64,000 nucleotides of DNA from assembly GCA_965116565.1 (NCBI GenBank), contig OZ220699.1, positions 2,976,001-3,040,000 on the forward strand, written 5' to 3'. Position 1 is the first letter of the stretch. Each line of letters begins with the position of its first letter. The notes under the pieces are model-generated. The model had not been told where the DNA came from. It did not search any database and was given only the letters and a program-made list of their open reading frames with translations. Positions 24,147 to 33,327 of this stretch are shown here, one piece after another. This stretch comes from Bin87 sp965116565. Its GTDB lineage: Bacteria; Chloroflexota; Dehalococcoidia; Lucifugimonadales; UBA3495. Position numbers and translations under genes: made by a program.

Positions 24147-25655
24147 ATGTCGCTCCAACAATTCGATCGCGGGCGCGCTCGCTTGCTTCTCACCGGGGCC
24201 ACCGGTTACGTCGGCGGCCGGCTGCTCAAGTTGCTCGAAGCGGACGGCATTGCGGTTCGATGCCTCGCCCGGCGGCCCGAAAACCTGTCCGGTAAGGTGG
24301 CTGACACCACCGAGATCGCCCGCGGCGATCTCCACGACCGCGACTCACTCAACCGGGCCATGCGCGACATCGACGTGGCCTACTACCTCGTCCACTCGTT
24401 GGGCTCCGCCGGCGATTTCGAGTCCGAGGAGGCCACCGCGGCACGAAACTTTGCGGATGCGGCCCGCCAATCCGGAGTCAGCCGCATCATCTACCTGGGC
24501 GGCCTCGGCGGCTCCGATCCGTCAGCATCCCCCCACCTGCGCAGCCGCCGCCGCGTCGGCGAAATCCTCCGCGGATCAGGGGCAACCGTCATCGAGTTCC
24601 GAGCGTCCATCGTCATCGGCTCCGGCAGCGTTTCTTTTGAGATGGTCCGCGCGCTGGTCGAGCGGTTGCCCGTTATGGTAACCCCCCGTTGGGTCGCCGT
24701 GCCCGCCCAGCCCATCGCCGTCAACGACCTGTTGTCGTACCTCCAATCCGCTCTGACGATCGACGTGGATGGCAGCCAGCTTTTCGAGATCGGCGGTGCG
24801 GACGTCGTCTCCTACGGCGGACTGATGCAGGAGTACGCCAGGCAGCGCGGTTTGCGCCGGGCGATGATTCCGGTGCCCGTATTGACGCCCCGGCTGTCCA
24901 GCCTCTGGTTGGGCCTGGTGACGCCCGTGTACGCCCGCATCGGTCGCAAGCTTGTCGACAGCCTCCGCAACGCCAGCGTGGTCAACTCGCCGGTCCCTCC
25001 CCGGACCTTCAATATCCAACCCGTCGGCGTCGCGGAAGCCATCGCGGCGGCGATTCGCAACGAAGACCGAGAGTTCGCCGAAACCCGGTGGTCCGACGCG
25101 TTGTCCTCGTCCGGTCCCCGTGGAGGCGTCGGCACGGTGCGGTTCGGCTCCAGGTTGGTGGACACCCGAACGGTGGCGGTGCCGGTCTCGCCCGAAGCTG
25201 CGTTCGCCCCAATCGGCAGGATCGGCGGTGAAACGGGCTGGTACTTTGCCGACTATCTCTGGAAAATCCGCGGATTCCTCGACCTGCTCACGGGCGGCGT
25301 CGGCGTTCGCCGCGGCCGTCGACATCCCACCCGACTCGCTGTGGGTGACACTGTCGATTGGTGGAGAGTCGAGAGCTGCGAAGAAGGGCGGCGGGTCAAG
25401 CTGTACGCCGAAATGCGCCTGCCCGGTCGCGCCTGGTTGGAGTTCGAAGTGTCGCCGACCAGGGACGGGTCGGTTATCAGGCAGACTGCCGAGTTCGACC
25501 CCCTCGGGCTGGCCGGCCTCATATACTGGTACACTTTGTGGCCGCTGCACTCCTACGTGTTCCGAGGCATGCTCCGGCGGGTCGCCGCCGCTGCCGAAAG
25601 GGACGACCAAACACCACCCCCACTAGGCACTTCTGCCCAGGACAATTCCACATGA
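24147..25655 (+). CDS. SDR-family NAD(P)-binding protein with DUF2867 domain
   Basis: 502 residues. The N-terminal half is an atypical/extended short-chain dehydrogenase: LLLTGATGYVGGRLLKLL (dinucleotide loop), then AYYLVHSLG and RIIYLGGLG. The C-terminal half from about residue 330 (VSPEAAFAPIGRIGGETGWYFADYLWKIRGF) is the DUF2867 domain, a START-like fold. This fusion is common in actinobacteria and Chloroflexota; the substrate is unknown, possibly a lipid or quinone-like molecule. The TGA overlaps the ATG of the next LLM enzyme. Confidence 0.88.
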   Translation: MSLQQFDRGRARLLLTGATGYVGGRLLKLLEADGIAVRCLARRPENLSGKVADTTEIARGDLHDRDSLNRAMRDIDVAYYLVHSLGSAGDFESEEATAARNFADAARQSGVSRIIYLGGLGGSDPSASPHLRSRRRVGEILRGSGATVIEFRASIVIGSGSVSFEMVRALVERLPVMVTPRWVAVPAQPIAVNDLLSYLQSALTIDVDGSQLFEIGGADVVSYGGLMQEYARQRGLRRAMIPVPVLTPRLSSLWLGLVTPVYARIGRKLVDSLRNASVVNSPVPPRTFNIQPVGVAEAIAAAIRNEDREFAETRWSDALSSSGPRGGVGTVRFGSRLVDTRTVAVPVSPEAAFAPIGRIGGETGWYFADYLWKIRGFLDLLTGGVGVRRGRRHPTRLAVGDTVDWWRVESCEEGRRVKLYAEMRLPGRAWLEFEVSPTRDGSVIRQTAEFDPLGLAGLIYWYTLWPLHSYVFRGMLRRVAAAAERDDQTPPPLGTSAQDNST

Positions 25656-26656
25656 AATTCGGTGTTACCCTGCTCCCCACGTCGTACGACTCGTTCCGCC
25701 AGCACGTCCGCCTCGCCGAGTCGGTCGGGTTCGACTACATCGGCGTCGCCGACTCCCAGTCCCTGTTCCGCGAGCTGATCGTGTCCCTGACGGTCGCGGC
25801 AATGGAAACGAACCGCGTCCACCTGGGCCCCTCTGTCACCAACCCGCTGACCCGGCATCCCGCGGTGCTCGCCTCGGCAATCGCGTCCCTCCATGAACTG
25901 TCCGGCGGGCGCGCGTTCCTGGGCATCGGCACCGGAGACTCAGCCATATTGAACCTGGGACTGCGCCCGTCTCGCCTCGCAACGCTCCGCGAGTACATCG
26001 GCGCGTTGCGATCCTTTATGTCGGGAGAATCCGCGGAGTACCGGGGCCGGGAGGGCCACGTCAACTGGAGTCGAGAGTCCGTGCCGATCATGATGTCGGC
26101 GGAGGGTCCGCGCACGCTGCGCATCGCCGGCGAGATCGCCGACCGCGCCATGATCCACACGGGTCTGACGCCGGAAATCCTGGAGGACACCGTGGCTCAC
26201 GTTCGCGCCGGCGAGTGGCACACGGGCCAGCCCCTGGGCAACACGCAGATCTGGGCCTTCGCCAAGTGCAACATATCCGACGATCACGACGCGGCCATCA
26301 ACGAGATCAAGATGGCGCTGGCGGCCAGCGCCCACCACGCCTTCCGGTTCACCCTCGAGGGCAAACATGTCCCCGAGCGCCTGCACGAAGCTATGATGGC
26401 GATCCAGGGCGAGTACGTGCCGGCCGAGCACGAGCAGGTCGGCGACACCCGCAACGCCGCCATCACTGACGAATTCGGCGTAACCGATTACCTCGCTGAC
26501 CGGTTCGCCGTGGTCGGAACCCCGGCGGAGTGTCGGGCCAAGGTTTCTCAGATCGCGGCGTCCGGTGTCGACGTGCTGCAGATCACCGCCATCAGCCACG
26601 ACCCGGGCGACATCATCCGCAGGTTCGGCGATGATGTCATCGCGCACGTCCCATAG
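25652..26656 (+). CDS. LLM-class flavin/F420-dependent oxidoreductase
   Basis: 334 residues, luciferase-like barrel. It starts MKFGVTLLPTSYDSFRQHVR at an ATG overlapping the previous stop. Key blocks are SVGFDYIGVADSQSLFRELIV, VHLGPSVTNPLTRHPAVLAS, GRAFLGIGTGDSA and VVGTPAECRAKVSQI. The TNPxTRHP pattern is seen in F420-dependent methylene-H4MPT reductase-like and related LLM proteins, so the cofactor may be F420 or FMN. Coupling to the SDR-DUF2867 gene suggests successive steps on one substrate. Confidence 0.82.
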   Translation: MKFGVTLLPTSYDSFRQHVRLAESVGFDYIGVADSQSLFRELIVSLTVAAMETNRVHLGPSVTNPLTRHPAVLASAIASLHELSGGRAFLGIGTGDSAILNLGLRPSRLATLREYIGALRSFMSGESAEYRGREGHVNWSRESVPIMMSAEGPRTLRIAGEIADRAMIHTGLTPEILEDTVAHVRAGEWHTGQPLGNTQIWAFAKCNISDDHDAAINEIKMALAASAHHAFRFTLEGKHVPERLHEAMMAIQGEYVPAEHEQVGDTRNAAITDEFGVTDYLADRFAVVGTPAECRAKVSQIAASGVDVLQITAISHDPGDIIRRFGDDVIAHVP

Positions 26657-26680
26657 CGCCATTCGGGCCCTTGACACTCA

Positions 26681-26715
26681 ACGGGGGCGATCCACCAATA
26701 GCGAATCGCCCCCGT
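26681..26715. terminator. bidirectional hairpin
   Basis: ACGGGGGCGAT and ATCGCCCCCGT form an 11-bp perfect stem around a 13-base loop, between the convergent LLM and ferredoxin genes. Confidence 0.7.
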
Positions 26716-26737
26716 CTGTATCGCAATCGGATGCCAA

Positions 26738-26962
26738 CTACGGGAACAGTATCTCTCCGGTCTCGGCGTCCTCAACCGTGATGGCAGTCACCGGGCAGTT
26801 CTCCGCAGCCTCGATGATGGTCTCCTCCGGATCGCCGGCGGCGTCCTTGACGTAGGACTGGCGGTCGTCGTTTAGCCCAAACGTATTCACGGCGAAGGTC
26901 TCGCACATGGCGTTTCCCACGCACACGTTATAGTCCACGGTGATTTTCAGCTGTCGGGCCAT
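26738..26962 (-). CDS. [3Fe-4S]-type ferredoxin (P450 partner)
   Basis: 74 residues. The Cys pattern is CVGNAMC followed by NCPVTAI, i.e. three ligands, the second ligand of the usual C-x2-C-x2-C being replaced. This is typical of the small ferredoxins that carry electrons to bacterial class I P450s. It lies about 80 bp downstream of, and on the same strand as, a P450 gene. No ferredoxin reductase is visible nearby, so that would be supplied from elsewhere. Confidence 0.88.
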   Translation of the reverse strand: MARQLKITVDYNVCVGNAMCETFAVNTFGLNDDRQSYVKDAAGDPEETIIEAAENCPVTAITVEDAETGEILFP

Positions 26963-27039
26963 TGGGGTAACCTCCTCTTGGATTCAGGGTGCAAGCTTCA
27001 GAATGGTAGTCAGCGGCGCGGCGGTCATGCGGTCAACTG

Positions 27040-28269
27040 TCACTGCATCGCGACTGGCAGATTCAACAACGTCCGCTGGCCGACGCTGGGCAGATATTCT
27101 AACTGATCAGGGTCCGTTTCCAGCTCAAAGCCCTCGAAACGGCGCGCCAGTTCGGCGAAGGCTTCCTGCCCCTCGAGACGGGCCAGCGTCGCGCCGAGGC
27201 AATGGTGAACGCCGCTGCCGAAGGCAACGTGGGGATTCGGGTTCCGGCTTATATCAAGATCGTCGGGCTTGTCGAACACGTCGGGGTCCCGGTTGGCCGA
27301 CGATATAACCCAGCGCACCCGGTCGTCCTTCCCGACCACTTGCCCATTTCCCATGTCGACGTCCTGGGTGGCTATGCGCTGTATGGACTTCAGCGGCGAG
27401 TCATAGCGCAGCACCTCTTCAACGGCATCCACGATCCGGCCGTCGGGATCGGTTCGTAACATATCGAACTGGTCGGAATGTTGGGCGAAAGCCAGCACCC
27501 CGTTGGATATCAGGTCGTTGGTGGTCTCATGCCCTGCCACCAGTAGCAACAGCGCGTTGGCGAGCACTTCGTCCCGCGTGTACGCGCCCATTATCTCGCC
27601 CTTGCAAATCACCGAAAGCAGGTCGTCACCAGGTTCGCGCACACGCTCCGCCACGATGGGCGCCAGATAATCCGTCACTGCCTGCACTCCGGCGGCGAAA
27701 TCGCGAACGCGGCCCGGGTCGTTGCCGTCGAACCCGCACATCTGACCGCACAGTTCCTTGACGAAACCTCTATCGCTGGCCGGAATGTCCATCAACCCCG
27801 CGATGATGCTGTAGGTCAGCGGCGTGGCAAAGTCGTTCATCACGTCCATGCGCCCGGCGCCCTGGAGATCATCCAGCAGATCGTTCACCGTCTGACGCAC
27901 CAGGGGCCGCCAGGTTTCCATCGCCTTGGGCGTGAAGTACCCGTGAACGACCTTGCGCTTTTCCTTGTGCTTGGCGCCGTCGTTCTGCGTGAATCGGGCG
28001 GCCATCCAGGTCCGCACCGCGCCGAACAGTTCCATGTCCTCTTCCGGTATGGTCGGCGCCGGCGGTCGATTGTCGCGCAGGGCTACCTCTGAGGAAAAAT
28101 ATTCTGGATGCCGGGCGGTCCAGACCAGCCGCTCGTAACTGGTCACCACCCACATCTGATACTGTTCGTTCCAGTGGACTGGCGCCTCCGATCGCAACGT
28201 CCCGAAATAGCCGTAAGGGTCGCGAATCGCGTCGGTCGCGAACAGGTCATCGTGCAGTTGATGAGGCAT
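27040..28269 (-). CDS. cytochrome P450
   Basis: A 409-residue soluble bacterial P450 (monooxygenase, haem-thiolate). The I-helix oxygen-activation motif is VAGHETTNDLI, the K-helix ExxR is EEVLRYDSPLKS, and the haem loop is FGSGVHHCLGATLARLEG with the Cys ligand near residue 351. The N-terminal part lacks a membrane anchor. It is related to the three P450s at 29042-33218 but more divergent from them than they are from each other. With the ferredoxin downstream it forms a two-gene electron chain. The substrate is unknown. Confidence 0.93.
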   Translation of the reverse strand: MPHQLHDDLFATDAIRDPYGYFGTLRSEAPVHWNEQYQMWVVTSYERLVWTARHPEYFSSEVALRDNRPPAPTIPEEDMELFGAVRTWMAARFTQNDGAKHKEKRKVVHGYFTPKAMETWRPLVRQTVNDLLDDLQGAGRMDVMNDFATPLTYSIIAGLMDIPASDRGFVKELCGQMCGFDGNDPGRVRDFAAGVQAVTDYLAPIVAERVREPGDDLLSVICKGEIMGAYTRDEVLANALLLLVAGHETTNDLISNGVLAFAQHSDQFDMLRTDPDGRIVDAVEEVLRYDSPLKSIQRIATQDVDMGNGQVVGKDDRVRWVISSANRDPDVFDKPDDLDISRNPNPHVAFGSGVHHCLGATLARLEGQEAFAELARRFEGFELETDPDQLEYLPSVGQRTLLNLPVAMQ

Positions 28270-28422
28270 AGGTAACCCCGCAGTGCGCTGGCTGGTGCGC
28301 GGTCAAATTATCATACGCACTGCCATAATTCAAACGGAGCATACGAGTGGCCGGCGACGTAGTTGATTCACCCAACTATTCCTCGGCGGAGATTGAAACG
28401 ACCTGCCAGTGAGGTTGCGAAC

Positions 28423-28722
28423 ATGCCCAGGATCTCTATGAACATCACCATGCAGACCGAGAGTCGCGGCGACCATTGGGCATGCCATGTCCCGGAACTG
28501 GGGTTCACTGTGTACGGTAAGAAACGGGCCGACGCTGAGCATGAAGTCAACCACGCACTCGCGGCATTGCTGGGAAGTTTTCACGGTGACTTGAACAGCA
28601 TAAATCGCTATCTGACACGTTACCAGGTAGTGTATAGCGTCGACTCCGACGCTGCGTCTGACATTGCGGAGCCGGCTAAAGGGACTCGACAGGTCCATGT
28701 CGAGGTACCTACTGAAGCCTGA
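28423..28722 (+). CDS. HicB-like small protein
   Basis: 99 residues from MPRISMNITMQTES. The segment DHWACHVPELGFTVYGKKRADAEHEVNHALAALLG follows the HicB antitoxin fold plan (substrate-like strand, PEL, turn, then an EA-rich helix). The conserved GDT turn is changed to GKK. No C-terminal HTH is seen. Its 3' end overlaps the next gene by 26 bp in another frame. It is inserted between - strand P450 genes. It could be an antitoxin-like regulator. Confidence 0.5.
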   Translation: MPRISMNITMQTESRGDHWACHVPELGFTVYGKKRADAEHEVNHALAALLGSFHGDLNSINRYLTRYQVVYSVDSDAASDIAEPAKGTRQVHVEVPTEA

Positions 28723-28957
28723 CATCACGCTCAGTCCTCAAGAAGAGGTGGCTATTCTCGAGCGTCTCGGCATGAACCAAATCGACGGAATGGGACAGTA
28801 TGCCATTTACATCGACGACGGCGGTCGCCGCATATTGTTCGAGTTTGAGCACCGATGGGACCGGCCTTTCAACGACCTGGTGATCGAACTGGCGCGCCAC
28901 GGGTTTAGCCGGACAGAGGTAGAAGCCGCTCGGGAATCCCTTTACTCCGACCGCTAG
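28697..28957 (+). CDS. small partner protein of the HicB-like gene
   Basis: 86 residues, MSRYLLKPDITLSPQEEVAI onward, with QYAIYIDDGGRRILFEFEHR and a helical end (LARHGFSRTEVEAARESLY). It overlaps the upstream gene, so it is probably co-translated. It is not HicA: the GSHH-type catalytic His block is absent. It might be an unrecognised effector, or just a conserved companion. A terminator follows. Confidence 0.45.
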   Translation: MSRYLLKPDITLSPQEEVAILERLGMNQIDGMGQYAIYIDDGGRRILFEFEHRWDRPFNDLVIELARHGFSRTEVEAARESLYSDR

Positions 28958-28983
28958 CACGTGTCCCAACCAGCCAAAGCATT

Positions 28984-29009
28984 CGGCCCGCCTTTTTCAA
29001 GGCGGGCCG
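28984..29009 (+). terminator. intrinsic terminator
   Basis: CGGCCCGCCTT and AAGGCGGGCCG form an 11-bp stem with a TTTC loop, then TTTTC on the + strand. It closes the HicB-like pair and lies between it and the convergent P450. Confidence 0.8.
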
Positions 29010-29041
29010 TTTTCAGAGCCGCGCGAGACTAAAGCCGTCTA

Positions 29042-30316
29042 TTACTTCGCGCTGGTAACCGAAACCGGCAGGCTCTCCACCGCGCGGAAGGTCAGCACGC
29101 GGTCGTACTGCACGTCTTCCACCGGAATCTCCAACTCAACCTTGTCGAACCGGTTGGCCAGGTTCCGGAAGATCTCCTGACCCTCCAACCTCGCCAGCGT
29201 CGCGCCCAGGCAGTGGTGAATGCCGCTGCCGAACGCCACGTGCTGGTTGGGGTACCGCTCGATGTCGAAGTCGTCGGCCCGGTCGAACACCTTGGGATCC
29301 CGGTTCGCGCCGGGTATGAACCAGCGCACTCGGGCGTCCTTGCTGATCTGCTGGCCGTTCAGTTCGATGTCATCCATCGCGATGCGCTGAATCGAACGTA
29401 CCGGCGAGTCGTAGCGCAGGCACTCCTCGGTGGCGCGAACCGTTTTCCCTTCCGGATCGGACTTGAGGATCGCCCACTGGTCCGGGTGTTGGGTGAACGC
29501 CAGCGTGCCGTTGCAGATCAGGTTGATCGTGGTCTCATGACCCGCCGACAGCAGCAGCATGATGTTGTTGATGGTCATCTCGCGGGTGAAGATACCCTTC
29601 CGCTCTCCCTCGCAAACCACCATCATCAGGTCCAGCGAGTCGAAATTCTCCGGATTCTGCATCCGGTCCTCGACCATGGGCGCGATGAAATCCTGCAGGT
29701 TCTGCACCGCCTGCGTCAGCGGGCGCATCCGGTCGGGACCCTCGCGGTTGAGGAAGCGCAGGTCCTTGGCCAACTCCCGCAGCCTCGGCCGCTCACTATC
29801 CGGAATGCCCAGCATGCGGGCGATCACCAGCAGCGGGAGCGGAGTGGCGAGGTCCGCCATCACATCCATCCGACCCTTTTCTTCCACGGCGTCCAGCAGT
29901 TCGTCAATCGCGGACTGCACCAGCGGCCGCCACATCTCAATGGACTTCGGCGTGAAATACCCATGCATCACCCGTCGCATGTCAACGTGGTCCGAGCCCG
30001 ACATCTCGGGATTGTACCGCCGCTGGTCGTGCTGGATGAACCGGGAAACCTGCCACTTCTTGATGAAGTTGTACAGTTCCATGTCGTCTTCATCGATGGC
30101 AGGGTTCGGCGGCTTCGTGTCCCGCGCGTACACGCTGGACGAGAATGCCTCGGGGTGTCGGGTGACCCACACCAGGTGCTCCCAGGAAGTGATCATCCAC
30201 ACATCCAGCGCCTCGTTGTAGTAAACGGGCTGGTGTTCCCGCAACCGATTGTAAAAATCGTACGGCTGGTAAATCGCCTCAGGCGAAAACGGATTGTCGT
30301 TGAAAGTGCTGACCAT
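29042..30316 (-). CDS. cytochrome P450 (tandem paralogue 1)
   Basis: 424 residues. Motifs: LSAGHETTINLICNGTLAF, EECLRYDSPVRSIQRIA, FGSGIHHCLGATLARLEG. It is nearly collinear with the next P450 (30475), sharing long identical blocks such as MHGYFTPKS and DELLDAVEEKGRMDVMADLA, so recent duplication is likely. The ATG at 30316 has GGAGG upstream; the upstream in-frame Arg-rich extension is not part of the fold. A TATAAT lies on the - strand about 70 bp upstream. Each P450 of this set has its own hairpin. Confidence 0.93.
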   Translation of the reverse strand: MVSTFNDNPFSPEAIYQPYDFYNRLREHQPVYYNEALDVWMITSWEHLVWVTRHPEAFSSSVYARDTKPPNPAIDEDDMELYNFIKKWQVSRFIQHDQRRYNPEMSGSDHVDMRRVMHGYFTPKSIEMWRPLVQSAIDELLDAVEEKGRMDVMADLATPLPLLVIARMLGIPDSERPRLRELAKDLRFLNREGPDRMRPLTQAVQNLQDFIAPMVEDRMQNPENFDSLDLMMVVCEGERKGIFTREMTINNIMLLLSAGHETTINLICNGTLAFTQHPDQWAILKSDPEGKTVRATEECLRYDSPVRSIQRIAMDDIELNGQQISKDARVRWFIPGANRDPKVFDRADDFDIERYPNQHVAFGSGIHHCLGATLARLEGQEIFRNLANRFDKVELEIPVEDVQYDRVLTFRAVESLPVSVTSAK

Positions 30317-30419
30317 TGGTTGAGACCTCCGGCGTCGATGCGCGAATTTAGGCCGCCGCTGCATCGCGGCCGCTGCTGATTGCCGAATTATAACCGATTT
30401 TCCGTCAGCGTACACCGCA

Positions 30420-30448
30420 GTAAGGGCAGGTTTGCAACCTGCCCTTAC
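30420..30448 (-). terminator. 13-bp hairpin after P450 paralogue 2
   Basis: GTAAGGGCAGGTT and its exact complement with a 3-base loop, between the stop of the P450 at 30475 and the promoter region of the one at 29042. There is no U-tract. Confidence 0.6.
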
Positions 30449-30474
30449 GGTTAGCGGCGCAGAACGTGCGTGAT

Positions 30475-31737
30475 TTACCGCGCGTTGGTCACCGTCACCG
30501 GCAGGCTCTCCAATGCCCGCAGGCCGATGAGCTGGTCGTACTCAAGGTCCGATGTTGGCACTTCCAGTTCCAGGGTATCGAAGCGGTTGGCCAGGTTCCG
30601 GAAAATCTCCTGCCCCTCCAAACGCGCCAAAGTCGCGCCAAGACAGTGATGAACACCGCTGCCGAACGCCACGTGCTGGTTCGGGTAGCGTTCGATGTCA
30701 AAGTCGTCGGCTCGGTCGAACACCTTGGGATCGCGGTTCGCTCCGGAGATGAACCAGCGCACCCGGTCGTTCTTGTTTATCGTCTGGCCGGCGAGCTCCA
30801 TGTCATCCATCGCGATGCGCTGGATGGACTTCACCGGCGAATCGTACCGCAGGCATTCCTCGGTGGCCCGCACCGTCTTGCCCTCAGGGTCGGACTTCAG
30901 GTTGGCCCACTGCTCCGGGTGCTGGGTGAACGCCAACGTGCCATTGCAGATCAGATTGATGGTCGTTTCGTGGCCCGCGGAGAGCAGCAGCATCACGTTG
31001 TTCACCACCTGGTCCCGGCTGAATATGCCGCGACGCTCTCCCTCGGCTACCACCGAGATCAGGTCATCCCTGGGATTCTCCACGCGCTCCGCAACCAATG
31101 GGCCTAGATAGTCCTGGAGGTTGTGAACGGATTCGGAAAGCGGTCCCATGCGGTCGGGGCCCGTCCGGTTGAGGTGCCGCAGGTCCTTTGCGAGCTTGCG
31201 CATGATGGGCCGGTCGCTGTCGGGAATGCCCAGCATGCGCGCGATGACCAGCAGGGGCAACGGCGTGGCGAGGTCCGCCATCACGTCCATGCGTCCCTTT
31301 TCCTGCACGGCGTCCAGCAACTCGTCAATCGCCGACTGCACCAGCGGTCGCCACATCTCCATGGACTTCGGAGTGAAATATCCATGCATCACCCGCCGCA
31401 TGTCCACGTGGTCAGGCCCGGATATCTCGGAGTTGTAGCGTTTCTGGTCGTGCTGGATGAACCTGGAGACCTGCCAATTCCTGATGAAGTTGTAGATCTC
31501 CATGTCGTCTTCATCAATCGGTGGGTTGGGCGGACGCACGTCCCTCGCGAACACGCTTGACGAGAACACCTCTGGATGACGGGTTACCCACACCAGGTGC
31601 TCCCACGAGGTCACCATCCACACCTCGTATTGCTCGTTGTAGTGCACGGGCTCCCATTCACGGAGTCGGGCGAAGAAATCGTACGGCTGGTACATCGCCT
31701 CCAGCGAGAACGGATCGTCATTGATAGTGGTTACCAT
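30475..31737 (-). CDS. cytochrome P450 (tandem paralogue 2)
   Basis: 420 residues. Motifs: LSAGHETTINLICNGTLAF, EECLRYDSPVKSIQRIA and FGSGVHHCLGATLARLEG. It is very similar to paralogue 1 over the whole length. The start at 31737 (MVTTINDDPFSLEAMYQPYD) has GGAGGCAGGAG upstream. A TATAAT on the - strand near 31809-31814 suggests an own promoter. The substrate is unknown; the family could hydroxylate terpenoids or other hydrophobic organics. Confidence 0.93.
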   Translation of the reverse strand: MVTTINDDPFSLEAMYQPYDFFARLREWEPVHYNEQYEVWMVTSWEHLVWVTRHPEVFSSSVFARDVRPPNPPIDEDDMEIYNFIRNWQVSRFIQHDQKRYNSEISGPDHVDMRRVMHGYFTPKSMEMWRPLVQSAIDELLDAVQEKGRMDVMADLATPLPLLVIARMLGIPDSDRPIMRKLAKDLRHLNRTGPDRMGPLSESVHNLQDYLGPLVAERVENPRDDLISVVAEGERRGIFSRDQVVNNVMLLLSAGHETTINLICNGTLAFTQHPEQWANLKSDPEGKTVRATEECLRYDSPVKSIQRIAMDDMELAGQTINKNDRVRWFISGANRDPKVFDRADDFDIERYPNQHVAFGSGVHHCLGATLARLEGQEIFRNLANRFDTLELEVPTSDLEYDQLIGLRALESLPVTVTNAR

Positions 31738-31880
31738 AGCTCCTGCCTCCGGATCGAAGGGTAATGCGTCAGATAATCGTTGTCTCACGACGGCTTTCGG
31801 ATTGCATCATTATAACCAACGCCATACCCGTCGTACAGAGGGCAACTGTTTCCGAGCCCGTCCGCATTTGGCATCAAAAA

Positions 31881-31903
31881 GGGGCGGGTTCCACACCCGC
31901 CCC
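31881..31903 (-). terminator. intrinsic terminator after P450 paralogue 3
   Basis: GGGGCGGGT and ACCCGCCCC form a 9-bp stem with a 5-base loop, followed by TTTTT on the - strand. Confidence 0.8.
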
Positions 31904-31931
31904 ATGCTGTGGAGCCTCGTTCCAAAAACGC

Positions 31932-33218
31932 TTACGACAGGTTCACCGGCAGCGTCTCCAGCGTCCGGAACGTGATGCTGGAAGTGTAGCTCAGGTCGTC
32001 CGGGCTGCAGTCCATGTTGAGGTTCGGGAACCGCTCGGCGATGGCCTTGAACGCCTCCTGACCTTCCAGCCGGGCCAGCGTCGCTCCCAGGCAGTGGTGG
32101 ATCCCGCTGCCGAAGGCCACGTGCGGGTTCGGGTACCGCTCGATGTCAAAGTCATCGGGCCGGTCGAACACCTCGGGGTCGCGGTTGGCGGACGTCACGA
32201 ACCAGCGCATCCGCTCGTCCTTCTGGATGAGCTTGCCGCCCAGTTCCACGTCCTCGCCGGCGATGCGCGTGATGGACTTGACCGGCGCGTCGTACCGCAG
32301 GCACTCCTCGGTCGCGCGGATCATCTTGGCGGCCGGGTCGGTCTTGAACAGCTCCCACTGGTCGGGGTGCGTCATGAACGCCCGGGTGCCGTTGCAGATC
32401 AGGTTGATGGTGGTCTCGTGACCAGCCAGCAGCAGCAGGATGGCGTTGGCTACCACCTGTTCCTCGTCCATGATCTGCTTGCCGGCCGCGTTGGTCATGC
32501 GGGCGGCGTCTGTCATCCGGTCCAGCAGGTCGCCGTTGGGATTCTTGAGCCGCTCCTTGACCATGGGCCGCAGGTATTCCTGCAGTTCGGTGATCCCCTC
32601 GGTCAGCGGCTGCATCCGGTCGGCATTGCCCCGGCCGATGAACAGCAGCTTCTCCGCCAGCGAGCGGATGAACTGCCGGTCGTACGTCTCGATGCCCATC
32701 ATGGCGGCGATGACCAGCAGCGGCAGCGGGGTCGCGTAGTCGCGCATCACGTCCATGTGGCCGCGCTCTTCAGCCTCGTCCAGCAACTGGTTGATGGCCG
32801 ACTGCACCAGCGGGCGCCAGAGTTCCATGGCCTTCGGCGTGAAGTAGCCGTGGATCACCTTCCGCATGTCGGTGTGATCCGGACCACCGTGCTCGGAGAT
32901 CTCCTGGTGGGAACTTACCGCGCGGCGGTCGGTCTGGATGAACCACCGGCTGAAGAAGTTCCGCACGTCCTCGTAGAGGCCCATGTCGGATTCGTCAATC
33001 GAAGGATACGGGGGCAGCGGATCTCGGTGGAAGACTTCCGACGAGAACGCCTCGGGGCGGCGGGTCACCCAAACCAGGTCCTTGTACTTGGTGATGACCC
33101 ACAACTTGTACGGGTCATTCCAGTGGACCGGGTCTTCTTCCCGCATCCGCCCGAAATAGGAATAGGGGTCTTGGACGACCTCAGGCGAAAACAGGTCTTC
33201 GTTGAACGTGGTAACCAT
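31932..33218 (-). CDS. cytochrome P450 (tandem paralogue 3)
   Basis: 428 residues. Motifs: LLAGHETTINLICNGTRAF, EECLRYDAPVKSITRIA, FGSGIHHCLGATLARLEG. It shares the plan of paralogues 1 and 2 but diverges more, with an insertion near AARMTNAAGKQIMDEEQVVA. The start at 33218 has GGGAGGGAC upstream, and a good promoter sits at 33299-33327. The divergence order suggests this copy split earlier than 1 and 2. Confidence 0.93.
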   Translation of the reverse strand: MVTTFNEDLFSPEVVQDPYSYFGRMREEDPVHWNDPYKLWVITKYKDLVWVTRRPEAFSSEVFHRDPLPPYPSIDESDMGLYEDVRNFFSRWFIQTDRRAVSSHQEISEHGGPDHTDMRKVIHGYFTPKAMELWRPLVQSAINQLLDEAEERGHMDVMRDYATPLPLLVIAAMMGIETYDRQFIRSLAEKLLFIGRGNADRMQPLTEGITELQEYLRPMVKERLKNPNGDLLDRMTDAARMTNAAGKQIMDEEQVVANAILLLLAGHETTINLICNGTRAFMTHPDQWELFKTDPAAKMIRATEECLRYDAPVKSITRIAGEDVELGGKLIQKDERMRWFVTSANRDPEVFDRPDDFDIERYPNPHVAFGSGIHHCLGATLARLEGQEAFKAIAERFPNLNMDCSPDDLSYTSSITFRTLETLPVNLS

Positions 33219-33298
33219 ATAGTCCCTCCCGTATCGTGTAACGGCAGAACGGGCCGCCGGCTTTCGTCGGCCAGCAGCGAACTGTGCTGATTTTCGGA

Positions 33299-33327
33299 AT
33301 TGTAGCAACAGTGCCGAATCAGGTCAA
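33299..33327 (-). promoter_or_regulatory. sigma-A promoter of P450 paralogue 3
   Basis: On the - strand, TTGACC (33322-33327), a 17-base gap and TACAAT (33299-33304), about 80 bp upstream of the start codon. Confidence 0.6.
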
